Below, piece after piece: positions 1-7,750 of a DNA stretch of 29,251 nt. Source of the stretch: an uncultured Blautia sp. (GTDB lineage Bacteria; Bacillota; Clostridia; Lachnospirales; Lachnospiraceae); assembly GCA_934394595.1 (NCBI GenBank), contig CAKRRX010000021.1, positions 1 to 29,251 on the forward strand, written 5' to 3'. Position numbers and translations under genes: made by a program. The notes under the pieces are model-generated. The model was not told the DNA's origin and ran no database searches. It saw nothing but the letters and a program-made list of their open reading frames with translations. The first letter of the stretch is position 1. Every line of letters starts with the position of its first letter.

Positions 1-16
1 AGGGTACTATCTCCAC

Positions 17-37
17 TTTGCAGCAGGAGCTGCCAAA
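17..37 (-). other. Small stem-loop downstream of acsB
   Basis: This is an inverted repeat just after the acsB stop codon: arms GCAGC/GCTGC around a 4-base loop, extended by TTT/AAA with one bulged G. No T-tract follows, so it is not an obvious terminator. The operon probably continues past the window edge, and this may be an intercistronic processing or stabilising hairpin. Chance occurrence is possible. Confidence 0.3.
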
Positions 38-41
38 TGAA

Positions 42-2171
42 TTACATCATCGGGTCAAGTCCAAGTGCCGGATGTCCCTTCTCTGTAAGGAATCCTACCA
101 GAGTCTCAGGATCTGTAGCAACAGTCTCATCACCGATCATATCTGTAAAGTTATCGATTCCGTAAAGTTCTTTTGCAGTAGCATTTAATTTCTCTGCGAT
201 GAACTCTTTTAATTCTTTCGGCATCCATACGATACGCTCGATACCGCCCTCAGCCTTCATGAATTTCTTGGAAGCGATGAAGTGTTTACCATGTCCCATG
301 AATCCAGGAGTCTGAACACCACCACCTGTCATGGAAGCCATCTCAGAGAAGGTCATTCCAAGAGGTGTCATACCTGCATACTCACGGTTAGCAATAACTA
401 CACCGTTGGAGAATGGCTCGATACCGCAGATACACTCGAAGCATCCGCAGGAAGTCATAGGATCCTGCATGATGGAGTACAGGGTAACGTGCTCCAGAGC
501 ACCCTGGGAGAACTTCTGAACCGCTTCATCAACGTCTTCATAAGAACCAAGCTCTTCATTGATCGGACGCTCTTTGGTGATCACCTGGCAAGGTCCGTTC
601 GGATCAAGCTCGTTGGTAGCTTTTGCATCCAGCCATGAAACGGCACCGCAAAGTCCAAGTCTCTCTGGTGTAACAACACAAACGTGAGACGGGGAGAATG
701 CCTGGCAGAGGATACAGCTGTAATATACATCAACAGACTCGTCAGTGAGGTTTGCAAGACGATCATCACGTTTCTCGAATGTCGGAATTGCAACTTCATG
801 ACGGATTCTGGTACACTCAGCAGGATCTGTGTAGATCACAACCTCACACTTGTCAACAACTGCGTCAAATTCGTTCTTAACCTGAGTATAAAGAACTTCA
901 CCGATATGTTTGATACGGAATCCTGCATCAAATGCTGCATGGCTGATACGGATACGCTGCATATCTCTCTGACCGGTGTGATATACACCCTCAATACAGT
1001 TGATGTAGTTGTGGAATTTACGCTCGATAACAGGCTCGAAGTCAGGCTGCATGTTCTTACCGGCAACCTTAACAACGTATGCGATGCTGTTCTTGCTTCC
1101 GTCTTCCATCTCGTCAACTTCCGGTCCTACAACTGTGATCTTGTGATCCTCGATCTCAGAAGCGTCACAGGTATGTACAAGCTCAGCACAGTCAACACGG
1201 GAACCATCGAACTCAACACGCATGTCTTTACGACGGATGATCTCGCCCTCGAATGCAGATGCGAATGCAACCGGGATATCGATGTTTGTGATCTTGATCT
1301 TGATGTCACGAGCCTCAAGGGAAGTAGCGTTGAATTTGCTTACGTCCTCCTGAACGATAAGGCTCTTCGGTACACGGAAGATGTTCTCTGTCTCGTTTGT
1401 GATTACCGGGAAGCCAAGTGCGATAGCGCCAGCTCCGCAAGCAACTACAACGTCATCCAGAGGTCCGAATGCGTTAACGAATGCCGGAACACGGTCCATG
1501 GTGTATTTCATAAGTGTACCTGCATCTCCAGGTGTTACGTTACCGAAGATCAGAGCTGCACGAAGTGCAACAGATACAACGTGGATAACTGCTGTAACGT
1601 CTTTTCCAAGAGGAATAACACGTACGTTTGCTCCAGTGTTCATGCCAGCTTCTTTCACCTGGTCAATGATTCCGCCAACCAGTGTTACAAGAATACCCTG
1701 TGCCTGATAGCTCTTTACAAGTGCAACACCCTCTTCTACAGATGGAGCTGTTCCAAGGATAACTGCTACACCAGGGATATCTCCTGTTACAAGCGGTACA
1801 CCAAGTTCACGGATCACAGCATCTGCAAGGTGTCCATAGCATGGTTCCTCATATGGTGCTGCTCCGTCAATATATTTCAGAACTTCGATGAACTCTGCGC
1901 AAAGTGCGGTAGCAATACCGGACATAAATGCGTCGTTCAGTCTTTTCTCTCTTGTCATAAGAGTTTTTACAACTCCAAGAGCCTCTTTTAACTCTTTTAA
2001 GGTTGTAATCTTGGTTCCTGTTACAGAATAGTAGCAAGGAAGGCTGTAAGCGGTATCAGGGAAGCTTACTGCTTTGTCTTCGCCATGCTGTGCGATGGCT
2101 GCATCAATAGCGCCCTCTGTTAATCCATAAACAGCGTCGTTTCCGCTGAATACTCTATCAAATAAAGTCAC
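42..2171 (-). CDS. acsB: CO-methylating acetyl-CoA synthase, ACS subunit (AcsB)
   Basis: AcsB makes acetyl-CoA from CO, a methyl group delivered by the corrinoid iron-sulfur protein, and CoA, at the Ni-Ni-[4Fe-4S] A-cluster. The 709 residues are close to the 729 of the Moorella thermoacetica enzyme. The A-cluster ligands are all visible: Cys486, Cys489, Cys498 and Cys508 (YSCILC...HVC...GLCGA) and the Cys575-Gly-Cys577 motif (SCGCFEC) that holds the distal nickel. They keep the Moorella spacing with an offset of 20. The start is GTG, chosen because AGGAGG lies 6 bases upstream. The gene follows cooC by 18 bases, so it is co-transcribed. The corrinoid protein genes (acsC, acsD) and methyltransferase are not in the window and may lie beyond the left edge. 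Cytoplasmic, in complex with the CO dehydrogenase. The identification is secure. Confidence 0.97.
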   Translation of the reverse strand: MTLFDRVFSGNDAVYGLTEGAIDAAIAQHGEDKAVSFPDTAYSLPCYYSVTGTKITTLKELKEALGVVKTLMTREKRLNDAFMSGIATALCAEFIEVLKYIDGAAPYEEPCYGHLADAVIRELGVPLVTGDIPGVAVILGTAPSVEEGVALVKSYQAQGILVTLVGGIIDQVKEAGMNTGANVRVIPLGKDVTAVIHVVSVALRAALIFGNVTPGDAGTLMKYTMDRVPAFVNAFGPLDDVVVACGAGAIALGFPVITNETENIFRVPKSLIVQEDVSKFNATSLEARDIKIKITNIDIPVAFASAFEGEIIRRKDMRVEFDGSRVDCAELVHTCDASEIEDHKITVVGPEVDEMEDGSKNSIAYVVKVAGKNMQPDFEPVIERKFHNYINCIEGVYHTGQRDMQRIRISHAAFDAGFRIKHIGEVLYTQVKNEFDAVVDKCEVVIYTDPAECTRIRHEVAIPTFEKRDDRLANLTDESVDVYYSCILCQAFSPSHVCVVTPERLGLCGAVSWLDAKATNELDPNGPCQVITKERPINEELGSYEDVDEAVQKFSQGALEHVTLYSIMQDPMTSCGCFECICGIEPFSNGVVIANREYAGMTPLGMTFSEMASMTGGGVQTPGFMGHGKHFIASKKFMKAEGGIERIVWMPKELKEFIAEKLNATAKELYGIDNFTDMIGDETVATDPETLVGFLTEKGHPALGLDPMM

Positions 2172-2189
2172 TGTAGTACCTCCTATTAT

Positions 2190-2963
2190 TTACAGACTTG
2201 ATTCGTTGTCTATCTTTTCTTTAATCTTTCTGATCTCAGATGTTACTGTCTCACTGAAATCATAGGGTGATTTGCCCTGGCGGTCTGCGTCCATAACTTC
2301 TACATTGTAGTGGATCATTCCAAGAAGATCTTCCGCCGGGATCTTGTTTCGGATAAATTCTTCATCCTCTTCGTTCCGTACTTTGTTGGCCACTACCTTA
2401 ACCTGGGTAATGCCAAGATCCTTTGCAAGACGCTTTACATTCTTGTAGGTCTGTACGCTTCTTGCGCCTGGTTCGATCACCACAATAAATTCATCCATGC
2501 TCTCCGTGGTACCCCGGCCCAGATGCTCCAGACCGGCTTCCATATCCATGATCACCACATCATCCCTGTGTACTACAAGGTTGCTGATGATTCTCTTTAA
2601 CATGACATGCTCAGGGCAGACACATCCGCCTCCGCCTGTTTCCACGGTTCCAAGGACAAGCAGCTTTACCCCATTACAAACCTTTCCGTAGGTGTCCGGA
2701 ATGTCGTCTACCTTCGGGTTCAGTGTATAAAACTGATTCTGGCTGTTGGCTCCGGTACGCTCTTCTACCAGCTTACGCATTTTGGAAATGGGAACAATGG
2801 AATCCAAAGTCTCCTCATCAAATCCAAGAGCCAGTCCCAGGTTTGCGTCCGGGTCAACATCAGCTGCAAGGACTTTTTTCCCTTCATCTGCATATAATCT
2901 GGCAAGTGTTGCCGCAAAAGTTGTCTTTCCTACTCCGCCTTTACCGGTTACTGCTATTTTCAT
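2190..2963 (-). CDS. cooC: CooC-family nickel-insertion ATPase (copy next to acsB)
   Basis: This is a 257-residue MinD/SIMIBI-class ATPase. It has a deviant Walker A motif GKGGVGKTT at residues 7-15 and a CXC pair (Cys114, Cys116 in GGGGCVCPEH) that binds metal between the two monomers of a CooC dimer. CooC proteins load nickel into CO dehydrogenase; the related AcsF/CooC2 type activates acetyl-CoA synthase. The gene starts 24 bases after the acsA stop and ends 18 bases before acsB, so position suggests service to AcsA, AcsB or both; sequence alone does not settle which. The start ATG has a moderate site (GGAAAGG) 12 bases upstream. It is the second CooC in this operon and differs clearly from the other copy, so it is not a recent duplication. 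Confidence 0.9.
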   Translation of the reverse strand: MKIAVTGKGGVGKTTFAATLARLYADEGKKVLAADVDPDANLGLALGFDEETLDSIVPISKMRKLVEERTGANSQNQFYTLNPKVDDIPDTYGKVCNGVKLLVLGTVETGGGGCVCPEHVMLKRIISNLVVHRDDVVIMDMEAGLEHLGRGTTESMDEFIVVIEPGARSVQTYKNVKRLAKDLGITQVKVVANKVRNEEDEEFIRNKIPAEDLLGMIHYNVEVMDADRQGKSPYDFSETVTSEIRKIKEKIDNESSL

Positions 2964-2987
2964 AAGTTAATCGCGCCTTTCCTGCAA

Positions 2988-4880
2988 TTAGATTCCGAGA
3001 GCTTCACGTTTCTCTTCGATTCTCTCGATCATGAGATCGCCTAATTTATCAATATCTTTCTCAACTGTATAAGCAGCCTCTACCCAGTCACGAACACCCT
3101 CTGTAAGGAGACCAGCTACCTCTGTGGATCCGGATACATATGGATCTACACCAAGGAATGTATCAATACCAGTTGCTACTACGTAGTTTCCGATGGAAAC
3201 AGCTTTCTCAGACATCCACTCAGGAGCACATCCTACTACTGGAAGCTGGGAAATGTTCAGTCCGGAATCCTTAGCAAGCTCAGAAGCAAGGATCATCATA
3301 CGGCTGATATCAACGCAGGATCCCATATGTAATACTGGCGGGATATCTGCAAGCTCGCAAACACGTTTCAGACCAGCACCACAAAGGTCTTTTGCAGCTT
3401 TGTCCATAAGTCCTGCACGAGCAGCTGCCTGTGCGGAACATCCGGAAGCGATGATCACGATATCGTTTGCGATCAGTTTCTTCATAAGTTCGATGTGAGC
3501 TGTGTCAGGTCTGACCTTCGGGTTGTTACATCCAACCATAGCAACAGCACCACGGATAACACCAGATGTAATACACTCAAGGAGAGGTTTGGTGGTACCG
3601 GTCTCGTCTACCTGAGAGTTTGTTACGCCGTCAAGTGTCTTAACGATTGCTTCTACAGAGTAACCAACAGTAGCTTTATGTTTCAGATCCGGGATATGTA
3701 CAAGCTCTGGTTTTCTGTTCTTGAAGTTCTCACATGCAAGTTTTACGATCTGTTTTGCTTTCTCTCCTGCTGTACCTGCATCAAATTCAATGAAATCGGA
3801 ATCTGGCATCTGGCAGATTGGAGAAGTTGTGATGAATTTTGTATGGAAGCATTTGGAAAGAGGTCCAAGTGCCGGGAAAATACACTGAACGTCAACTACG
3901 ATTGCCTCACAGGCACCTGTCAGTACAACGTTCTCCTGCTGTAAGAAGTTACCAGCCATCGGAATACCGCGACGCATTGCAACCTCATTAGATGTACAGC
4001 ATACACCGGAAACAGTGATTCCCTTAGCGCCCATGGATTTCGCATAGTCGATCATCTCTTTGCTGTCTGCATACTCACAGATCATCTCAGAAAGACTCGG
4101 GTCATGTCCATGAACAACGATGTTTACATTTTCTGCATTCATAACACCAAGGTTAGCCTCGGTATCGATTGGCTTTGGAGTTCCGAAAAGGACATCAGAG
4201 AACTCAGTTCCGCACATGGAACCGCCCCATCCATCGGAAAGACCGTTACGAAGCGCCTGACGGATCAGAGCCTCCGGTTTGGATGTGTTACCCATATGAG
4301 TCATATGAAGGGCACAGGAAACCTCACGGTCGATTGCTCTTGGCTCGATCTCAGCTTCATGCCACAGATCCTGTGTATGCTGAGGAGCTCTCTTCAGCCA
4401 TCTGGAATATCCTCTGATCTTTCCGTACTCTTCCTGAGCAAGATCAGACATTTCGTGAGCCAGATCATAGATGTCTTTGCCCTCTGTCTCAACGCCCCAC
4501 TCTTTTGCAATACGGATCAGCTTCTCAGGATCTTTTACCTGGTAATCGCCGCCCTCTTTTGCATGTCCAAGTGTGATACAGATCTCACGTCCGTGATCAG
4601 AGTGTGTAGCTGCGCCGCCTGCTGTGAAACGAAGGAAGTTTCTTCCTACGATACCATGTACATCGCATCCGCAGATACCTCTCGGTGCCTTAGGTGTAAT
4701 ACGGCACGGACCCATTGAACAGATTCGGCAACATACGCCCTGCTCACCGAATTTACAGTGTGGAGTCTGATTCTTAACACGCATCTGCCAGGAATCAGCG
4801 CCTACCTTTGCACCAGTCTCAAGAAGACGGGCTGTGGCAGCTTCGAATTCTTCCACTGTAGTTAATTTGAATTCACTCAT
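2988..4880 (-). CDS. acsA: Ni-dependent CO dehydrogenase catalytic subunit (AcsA/CooS)
   Basis: This 630-residue enzyme interconverts CO2 and CO with ferredoxin electrons and passes CO to AcsB. The N-terminal cysteines for clusters D and B are present (Cys42, 50, 51, 54, 59 and 70/72, in HCKFGEQGVCCRIC and GPCRI). The C-cluster ligands fit the known pattern: His259 (HGHDP), Cys294/295 (GVCCTSNE), Cys333 (VQCIFP), Cys451 (GCNNPK), Cys481 (SGCSAQ) and Cys522 (GSCVD), with a conserved Lys559 near the C terminus. The ATG start has a strong AGAGGAGG site. A 209-base gap with several hairpins separates it from the upstream cooC, whereas the downstream cooC follows by 24 bases. Stop-to-start spacing to acsB supports a bifunctional CODH/ACS rather than a stand-alone CODH. 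Confidence 0.97.
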   Translation of the reverse strand: MSEFKLTTVEEFEAATARLLETGAKVGADSWQMRVKNQTPHCKFGEQGVCCRICSMGPCRITPKAPRGICGCDVHGIVGRNFLRFTAGGAATHSDHGREICITLGHAKEGGDYQVKDPEKLIRIAKEWGVETEGKDIYDLAHEMSDLAQEEYGKIRGYSRWLKRAPQHTQDLWHEAEIEPRAIDREVSCALHMTHMGNTSKPEALIRQALRNGLSDGWGGSMCGTEFSDVLFGTPKPIDTEANLGVMNAENVNIVVHGHDPSLSEMICEYADSKEMIDYAKSMGAKGITVSGVCCTSNEVAMRRGIPMAGNFLQQENVVLTGACEAIVVDVQCIFPALGPLSKCFHTKFITTSPICQMPDSDFIEFDAGTAGEKAKQIVKLACENFKNRKPELVHIPDLKHKATVGYSVEAIVKTLDGVTNSQVDETGTTKPLLECITSGVIRGAVAMVGCNNPKVRPDTAHIELMKKLIANDIVIIASGCSAQAAARAGLMDKAAKDLCGAGLKRVCELADIPPVLHMGSCVDISRMMILASELAKDSGLNISQLPVVGCAPEWMSEKAVSIGNYVVATGIDTFLGVDPYVSGSTEVAGLLTEGVRDWVEAAYTVEKDIDKLGDLMIERIEEKREALGI

Positions 4881-5089
4881 TATTGACCTCCTCTAAGTAT
4901 GTGTTACTTTCAAAATTTTATTATATTCCGATATCCGGAACCCATCCCCTCCCATGGGATATTATTCTGACGAAAATTCCGCAGCGGCACTCCCGCCTGC
5001 TGCGGAATTATTATGCAGTTTCTTTGCAGCACTCTGCTGCAACAGTTCTATTCCCTGTCGCATATTGCATGTGGGCAAGGGAGTTTTTC
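4881..5089 (-). promoter_or_regulatory. Structured intercistronic region upstream of acsA
   Basis: This 209-base gap between cooC and acsA holds no gene but has two perfect inverted repeats. One, at 4975-5009, has 11-bp arms (AATTCCGCAGC/GCTGCGGAATT) around 13 bases, and in the minus-strand direction it is followed by a short T run (TTTTCG). The other, at 5024-5042, has 8-bp arms (TTGCAGCA/TGCTGCAA) and a 3-base loop. A TATAAT lies at 4920-4925, but no -35 box is seen at 17 bases. I infer an RNA processing, attenuation or internal promoter region that could set the CODH level apart from the upstream genes. Confidence 0.5.
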
Positions 5090-5860
5090 TTATAAACCAA
5101 GCTTATCTACGATCTCACGAAGAGCGATCTTCACCGGATTATCCTCCGGAAGTCCTACGGTCGGTCTACCCTCGCAGTCGTACTCGTAAACAGTCTCATC
5201 CTGAGGTACTACTCCAAGTAAGTTCAGTCCCTGTTTCTCGATCTCTTCTTTGATTCCATCGTTCAGCTTGCCGCCAGGAGCGCGGTTGATGATAAGGCCT
5301 ACTTTATCCGGGTGCATATCGCATTCCTTAATAAGCTCTGCAATACGTCCTACAGCCTGCACACCTCTTCTGGAACAGTCGCTAACCAGGATCGCTGTCT
5401 GCATGGACGGAAGAACGCCTCTGCTGATATGCTCCATACCTGCTTCATTATCCACTACAATATAAGGATAATTATTCTGGTATTTGGCAAGCTGTGTCTG
5501 AAGAAGTCCGTTTACAAAGCAGTAACATCCTTTTCCCTGAGTCCTACCCATAACCAGAAGATCGAAATCATCATCTTCTACCAGAGCATCCTCGAAACGT
5601 CTCTCTGCGTAATCCGCCTTTGACATTCCAGCGGGGATCGGGTTCTCTTTTGCAAGCTCTGCACGGGCAATTTCTTCCCTTACATCGCCAAGTGTAGTCT
5701 CCACTTCCACTCCGAGAACTTCGTTCAGATTTGAGTTTGCATCAGCATCTACTGCAAGGATGGGGCCTTTGCCTTTCTCGCAGAGATACTGAATCAGCAT
5801 TCCGCATAATGTGGTTTTACCAACGCCGCCTTTACCTGCGACAGCAATTACATGTGCCAT
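5090..5860 (-). CDS. cooC: CooC-family nickel-insertion ATPase (copy upstream of acsA)
   Basis: The start is the ATG of MAHVIAVAGKGG, giving 256 residues. An in-frame upstream extension is rejected because it would cover the intergenic hairpins, and because GGAGG stands 11 bases before this ATG. Walker A is GKGGVGKTT at residues 9-17. The metal-binding pair is Cys112-Tyr-Cys114 (GKGCYCFVN), as in CooC of CODH-producing bacteria. By family the protein binds ATP and nickel as a dimer and matures the CODH C-cluster. It lies between metF and acsA. It carries an insertion-like charged stretch at about residues 58-98 that the other CooC copy lacks, so the two may have different clients. Confidence 0.9.
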   Translation of the reverse strand: MAHVIAVAGKGGVGKTTLCGMLIQYLCEKGKGPILAVDADANSNLNEVLGVEVETTLGDVREEIARAELAKENPIPAGMSKADYAERRFEDALVEDDDFDLLVMGRTQGKGCYCFVNGLLQTQLAKYQNNYPYIVVDNEAGMEHISRGVLPSMQTAILVSDCSRRGVQAVGRIAELIKECDMHPDKVGLIINRAPGGKLNDGIKEEIEKQGLNLLGVVPQDETVYEYDCEGRPTVGLPEDNPVKIALREIVDKLGL

Positions 5861-5893
5861 AAAATCAATTGCCTCCTGAAAATTATATAAGGT

Positions 5894-5968
5894 AGTTAAA
5901 TGCAAACATTTAACTTGATGTCTGCGAATTGCTCCGCCGCCAAGCAGCTCCTGCAATTCCGGACATCA
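5894..5968 (-). repeat. Structured intercistronic element, copy A (metF-cooC gap)
   Basis: The element begins at the base after the metF stop codon. In RNA sense it folds as an outer stem TGATGTC/GACATCA (5962-5968 with 5916-5922), an inner stem GAATTGC/GCAATTC (5953-5959 with 5926-5932) and an apical mini-hairpin GCTGC-TTG-GCGGC (5936-5948). A second, perfect hairpin AGTTAAATG-TTTG-CATTTAACT (5894-5915) follows. A related copy stands in the pheS-pheT gap at 27758-27836. The apical stem uses a U-G pair in the minus-strand RNA, which on the plus strand would be a C-A mismatch, so the minus strand is the likely functional one. I do not recognise it as a named RNA family. Cis-regulatory RNA, processing site or small mobile repeat are all possible. 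Confidence 0.65.
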
Positions 5969-6901
5969 TCAGATCAAAGTACGAAGTCCGGATCTGTCAA
6001 TGATCTCGGATACGTCTTTCCATTTATTCAGAGCGTACAGATGGATACCATCTACGCCGAGAGCGCGGTACTCGTCGATCTGTCTGATTGTGTACTCAAT
6101 TCCCTCTTCTTTAAATCTCTTGATCTTGTCATCATAGAACATATCAAATGGCTTACCATCCGCATCTTTTGCTGCAAATGGGTTCGGGAACAGCCAGTTT
6201 CTGGAGATGAGTCTGCAAAGCTCACGATCCATTACGCAGCCGTTACGGGAAAGTGCCATATTGATGGTAGCAGACATATCAAGGATCGGCATAACTCCAA
6301 CATCTACAGGCATTGTAACACCAGCCTCACGGATTGCATCCAGCCAGTATTTGAACTGCTCCATATCCCAGCAAAGCTGAGTCATAATATAGTCAGCACC
6401 ATTGTCCTGTTTCTGTCTGAGAACTGCGATATCTGCATCAAGGCTGCGGCATGCGATATGTCCCTCCGGGGAACCTGCAACAGCGATCTCGAATTTGTCG
6501 CCAAACTCATCTCGAACGAATTTTACAAGATCTGTAGCATAATTAAAATCACCACAGGTAGTAGTCTCGCCAAGAGGAATATCTCCACGGAGTGCAAGCA
6601 TATGATCTACACCTTCTGCAAGGTACTGATCCAGCTGCTCTTTAATTCCTTCTTTTGTGTTCTTAATTACTGTAAAATGAGTAACCGGAACTGTTCCGGC
6701 ATTTTTGATCATCTGACATACTTCTCTGTTAGCACCAACATTTCCGCCGCCTGCGCCATATGTACAGGAGATGTACTCTGGTTTGTACTTCATCAGATGT
6801 TCAATTGTTCCTGGAAGATTCTCCATACCTTTTTCTGTCTTCGGTGGAAAAAGCTCGAAGGACAGAAGCATTTTTTCTCTCATAGCTTCTGACAGTTTCA
6901 T
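5969..6901 (-). CDS. metF: Methylenetetrahydrofolate reductase (MetF)
   Basis: This 310-residue TIM-barrel protein reduces 5,10-methylene-THF to 5-methyl-THF, the last step of the methyl branch before transfer to the corrinoid protein. Family marks are the N-terminal SFELFPPK with catalytic Glu16, TYGAGG near residue 47, LRGD near residue 104 and a conserved middle with QLCWD. The ATG has GGAGG at a normal distance. It lies between cooT and cooC in the CODH/ACS operon, which points to an acetogenic role rather than only methionine synthesis. Many acetogens pair MetF with a MetV subunit. No metV is visible here, so the partner may be elsewhere or absent. Confidence 0.93.
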   Translation of the reverse strand: MKLSEAMREKMLLSFELFPPKTEKGMENLPGTIEHLMKYKPEYISCTYGAGGGNVGANREVCQMIKNAGTVPVTHFTVIKNTKEGIKEQLDQYLAEGVDHMLALRGDIPLGETTTCGDFNYATDLVKFVRDEFGDKFEIAVAGSPEGHIACRSLDADIAVLRQKQDNGADYIMTQLCWDMEQFKYWLDAIREAGVTMPVDVGVMPILDMSATINMALSRNGCVMDRELCRLISRNWLFPNPFAAKDADGKPFDMFYDDKIKRFKEEGIEYTIRQIDEYRALGVDGIHLYALNKWKDVSEIIDRSGLRTLI

Positions 6902-6940
6902 AATTACATACCTCCACGTATTAAGTAATTTTTATTCTAA

Positions 6941-6952
6941 AGGCATATGCCT
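6941..6952. other. 12-bp perfect palindrome upstream of metF
   Basis: AGGCATATGCCT lies in the 85-base gap between cooT and metF. It is a perfect palindrome and could be an operator half-site pair or a weak RNA hairpin. No promoter with a good -35 was seen beside it, so function is uncertain. Confidence 0.25.
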
Positions 6953-6986
6953 GAAGATCGTATAAAGTCCCGTATATATAAAAGCT

Positions 6987-7169
6987 TTAGTCACATTTCA
7001 CTTTCACAATGCTGTTGGCCAGATCCACCATTAGGATAGACCCCTCTACCACTCTCTCATCTCCCATAATATCACGGAGAATCAGCTTATCACCTTCAAC
7101 ATTGATACGGCTTACATTTTTGAAAATCACAGAATCATCATTATCTTTGTAAACAGTTGCCAAACACAT
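6987..7169 (-). CDS. cooT: CooT-family small nickel-binding protein
   Basis: This is a 60-residue protein starting MCLATVY. CooT proteins are about 60-70 residues, keep Cys2 directly after the initiator Met, and bind one Ni(II) at a dimer interface. In Rhodospirillum rubrum cooT belongs to the cooCTJ nickel-insertion genes. The small beta-strand-rich remainder and acidic patches fit that fold (also annotated as RNA-binding-like or DUF2097-type in databases). The ATG has a strong AAGGAGG site. It begins 15 bases after the stop of the His-rich gene and precedes metF, so it is inside the operon. A role in nickel supply to AcsA and AcsB is inferred from family and position. Confidence 0.8.
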   Translation of the reverse strand: MCLATVYKDNDDSVIFKNVSRINVEGDKLILRDIMGDERVVEGSILMVDLANSIVKVKCD

Positions 7170-7184
7170 GATAATGCCTCCTTA

Positions 7185-7580
7185 TTATTTCATTTCCTCT
7201 TTCACAAGGGTGAGCGCAAGTCCAAGACGCATATTTCCCTTCTGGAAGTCAGAAACGCTCTCCTTGATCGTCTTTGCGGCAGCGTCCATTCCCATCTTGG
7301 CAAGGTTGTCTGCCATCTGATCCAATTCTGCTGCATGATGCTCATTATGCTGCAGCATATAGGTCAGAAGCGCCACTGTCTCATTCTTACAGTCACCGCC
7401 CTGGCAGGAATCGCACTGTGTACCACAGTTTGTACCGTCTGTATGTGTATGGTCATGATTCTCGGATCCATCATGGGTGTGTGCATGAGTATGACTTACA
7501 CCATCTGCATGGGTATGCTCATGGGTGTGTTCATGACCATGCTGAATCAGATTACCATTTTCGTCTTTAATCAAATGCAT
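7185..7580 (-). CDS. His/Cys-rich metal-binding protein, probable nickel storage or chaperone (CooJ-like role)
   Basis: The start chosen is the ATG of MHLIKDENG (131 residues), because AAAGGAG stands 6 bases upstream. A longer in-frame reading by 23 residues has no such site. Residues 14-46 hold 13 histidines in HxH and HTH repeats. Next comes a four-Cys cluster (Cys52, 56, 59, 64). Residues 68-131 are predicted helical and contain LQHNEHHAAEL. There is no signal peptide, so it is cytoplasmic. CooJ of R. rubrum is a nickel chaperone with a His-rich tail. Here the His tract is N-terminal and joined to a Cys cluster, so the relation is functional analogy from context rather than shown homology. 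It is the first gene of the CODH/ACS operon. Zinc or cobalt binding is an alternative. Confidence 0.75.
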   Translation of the reverse strand: MHLIKDENGNLIQHGHEHTHEHTHADGVSHTHAHTHDGSENHDHTHTDGTNCGTQCDSCQGGDCKNETVALLTYMLQHNEHHAAELDQMADNLAKMGMDAAAKTIKESVSDFQKGNMRLGLALTLVKEEMK

Positions 7581-7648
7581 TAAATACTCCTTTCCGCCTG
7601 GCAACAGGCAGACCAACCATGACATAGCCTGATTAATTGCAGACATCA

Positions 7649-7674
7649 AAAAGACTCACGCGGGTGACGTGAGT
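7649..7674 (-). terminator. Terminator-like hairpin inside the operon leader (possible attenuator)
   Basis: In the minus-strand direction ACTCACG and CGTGAGT form a perfect 7-bp stem around a 7-base loop, followed by CTTTTTG. It lies about 130 bases downstream of the promoter and about 70 bases before the first start codon, a position typical of leader attenuation. The T run is short, so termination may be partial. Confidence 0.55.
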
Positions 7675-7677
7675 ATG

Positions 7678-7750
7678 GAAAAGAGGAAAAGATCCCCCAA
7701 AATGAGATTCCGCTTATCTCCATATCATGCATAACGCATTTCCTTTCTTC
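7678..7750 (-). promoter_or_regulatory. Possible structured leader (three-way junction) before the attenuator
   Basis: A 12-position stem (7739-7750 with 7678-7689, one mismatch, one G-U) can enclose two hairpins: ATGC-loop-GCAT (7727-7739) and GAGAT-loop-ATCTC (7704-7720). The unpaired stretch between contains a GGGGG run. This would be a compact three-way junction placed directly before the terminator hairpin, as in riboswitch leaders. I could not match it to a known class, and I saw no repeated ACAGGG motif of the kind I associate with NiCo riboswitches. The long stem is purine/pyrimidine rich and could arise by chance. Confidence 0.35.

Noticed and set aside
1..50. Possible third copy of the intercistronic element after acsB
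   Set aside because: It shares only a short GCAG/CTGC-rich stem. The conserved core GCGGCGG and the second hairpin are not found, and the window edge cuts the region.
684..1991. Long open frame (435 codons) antisense to acsB
   Set aside because: It is a shadow of acsB. It has an unusual Cys/Asn-rich composition, no ribosome site and no recognisable domain.
5900..6892. 330-codon frame antisense to metF and the cooC leader
   Set aside because: It is a frame shadow of metF that also runs through the intergenic hairpins. No family motifs.
7185..7580. Reading the His-rich gene as a zinc transporter fragment (ZIP/CDF His loop)
   Set aside because: No membrane segments. The frame is complete with its own ribosome site and sits in a CODH operon beside cooT.
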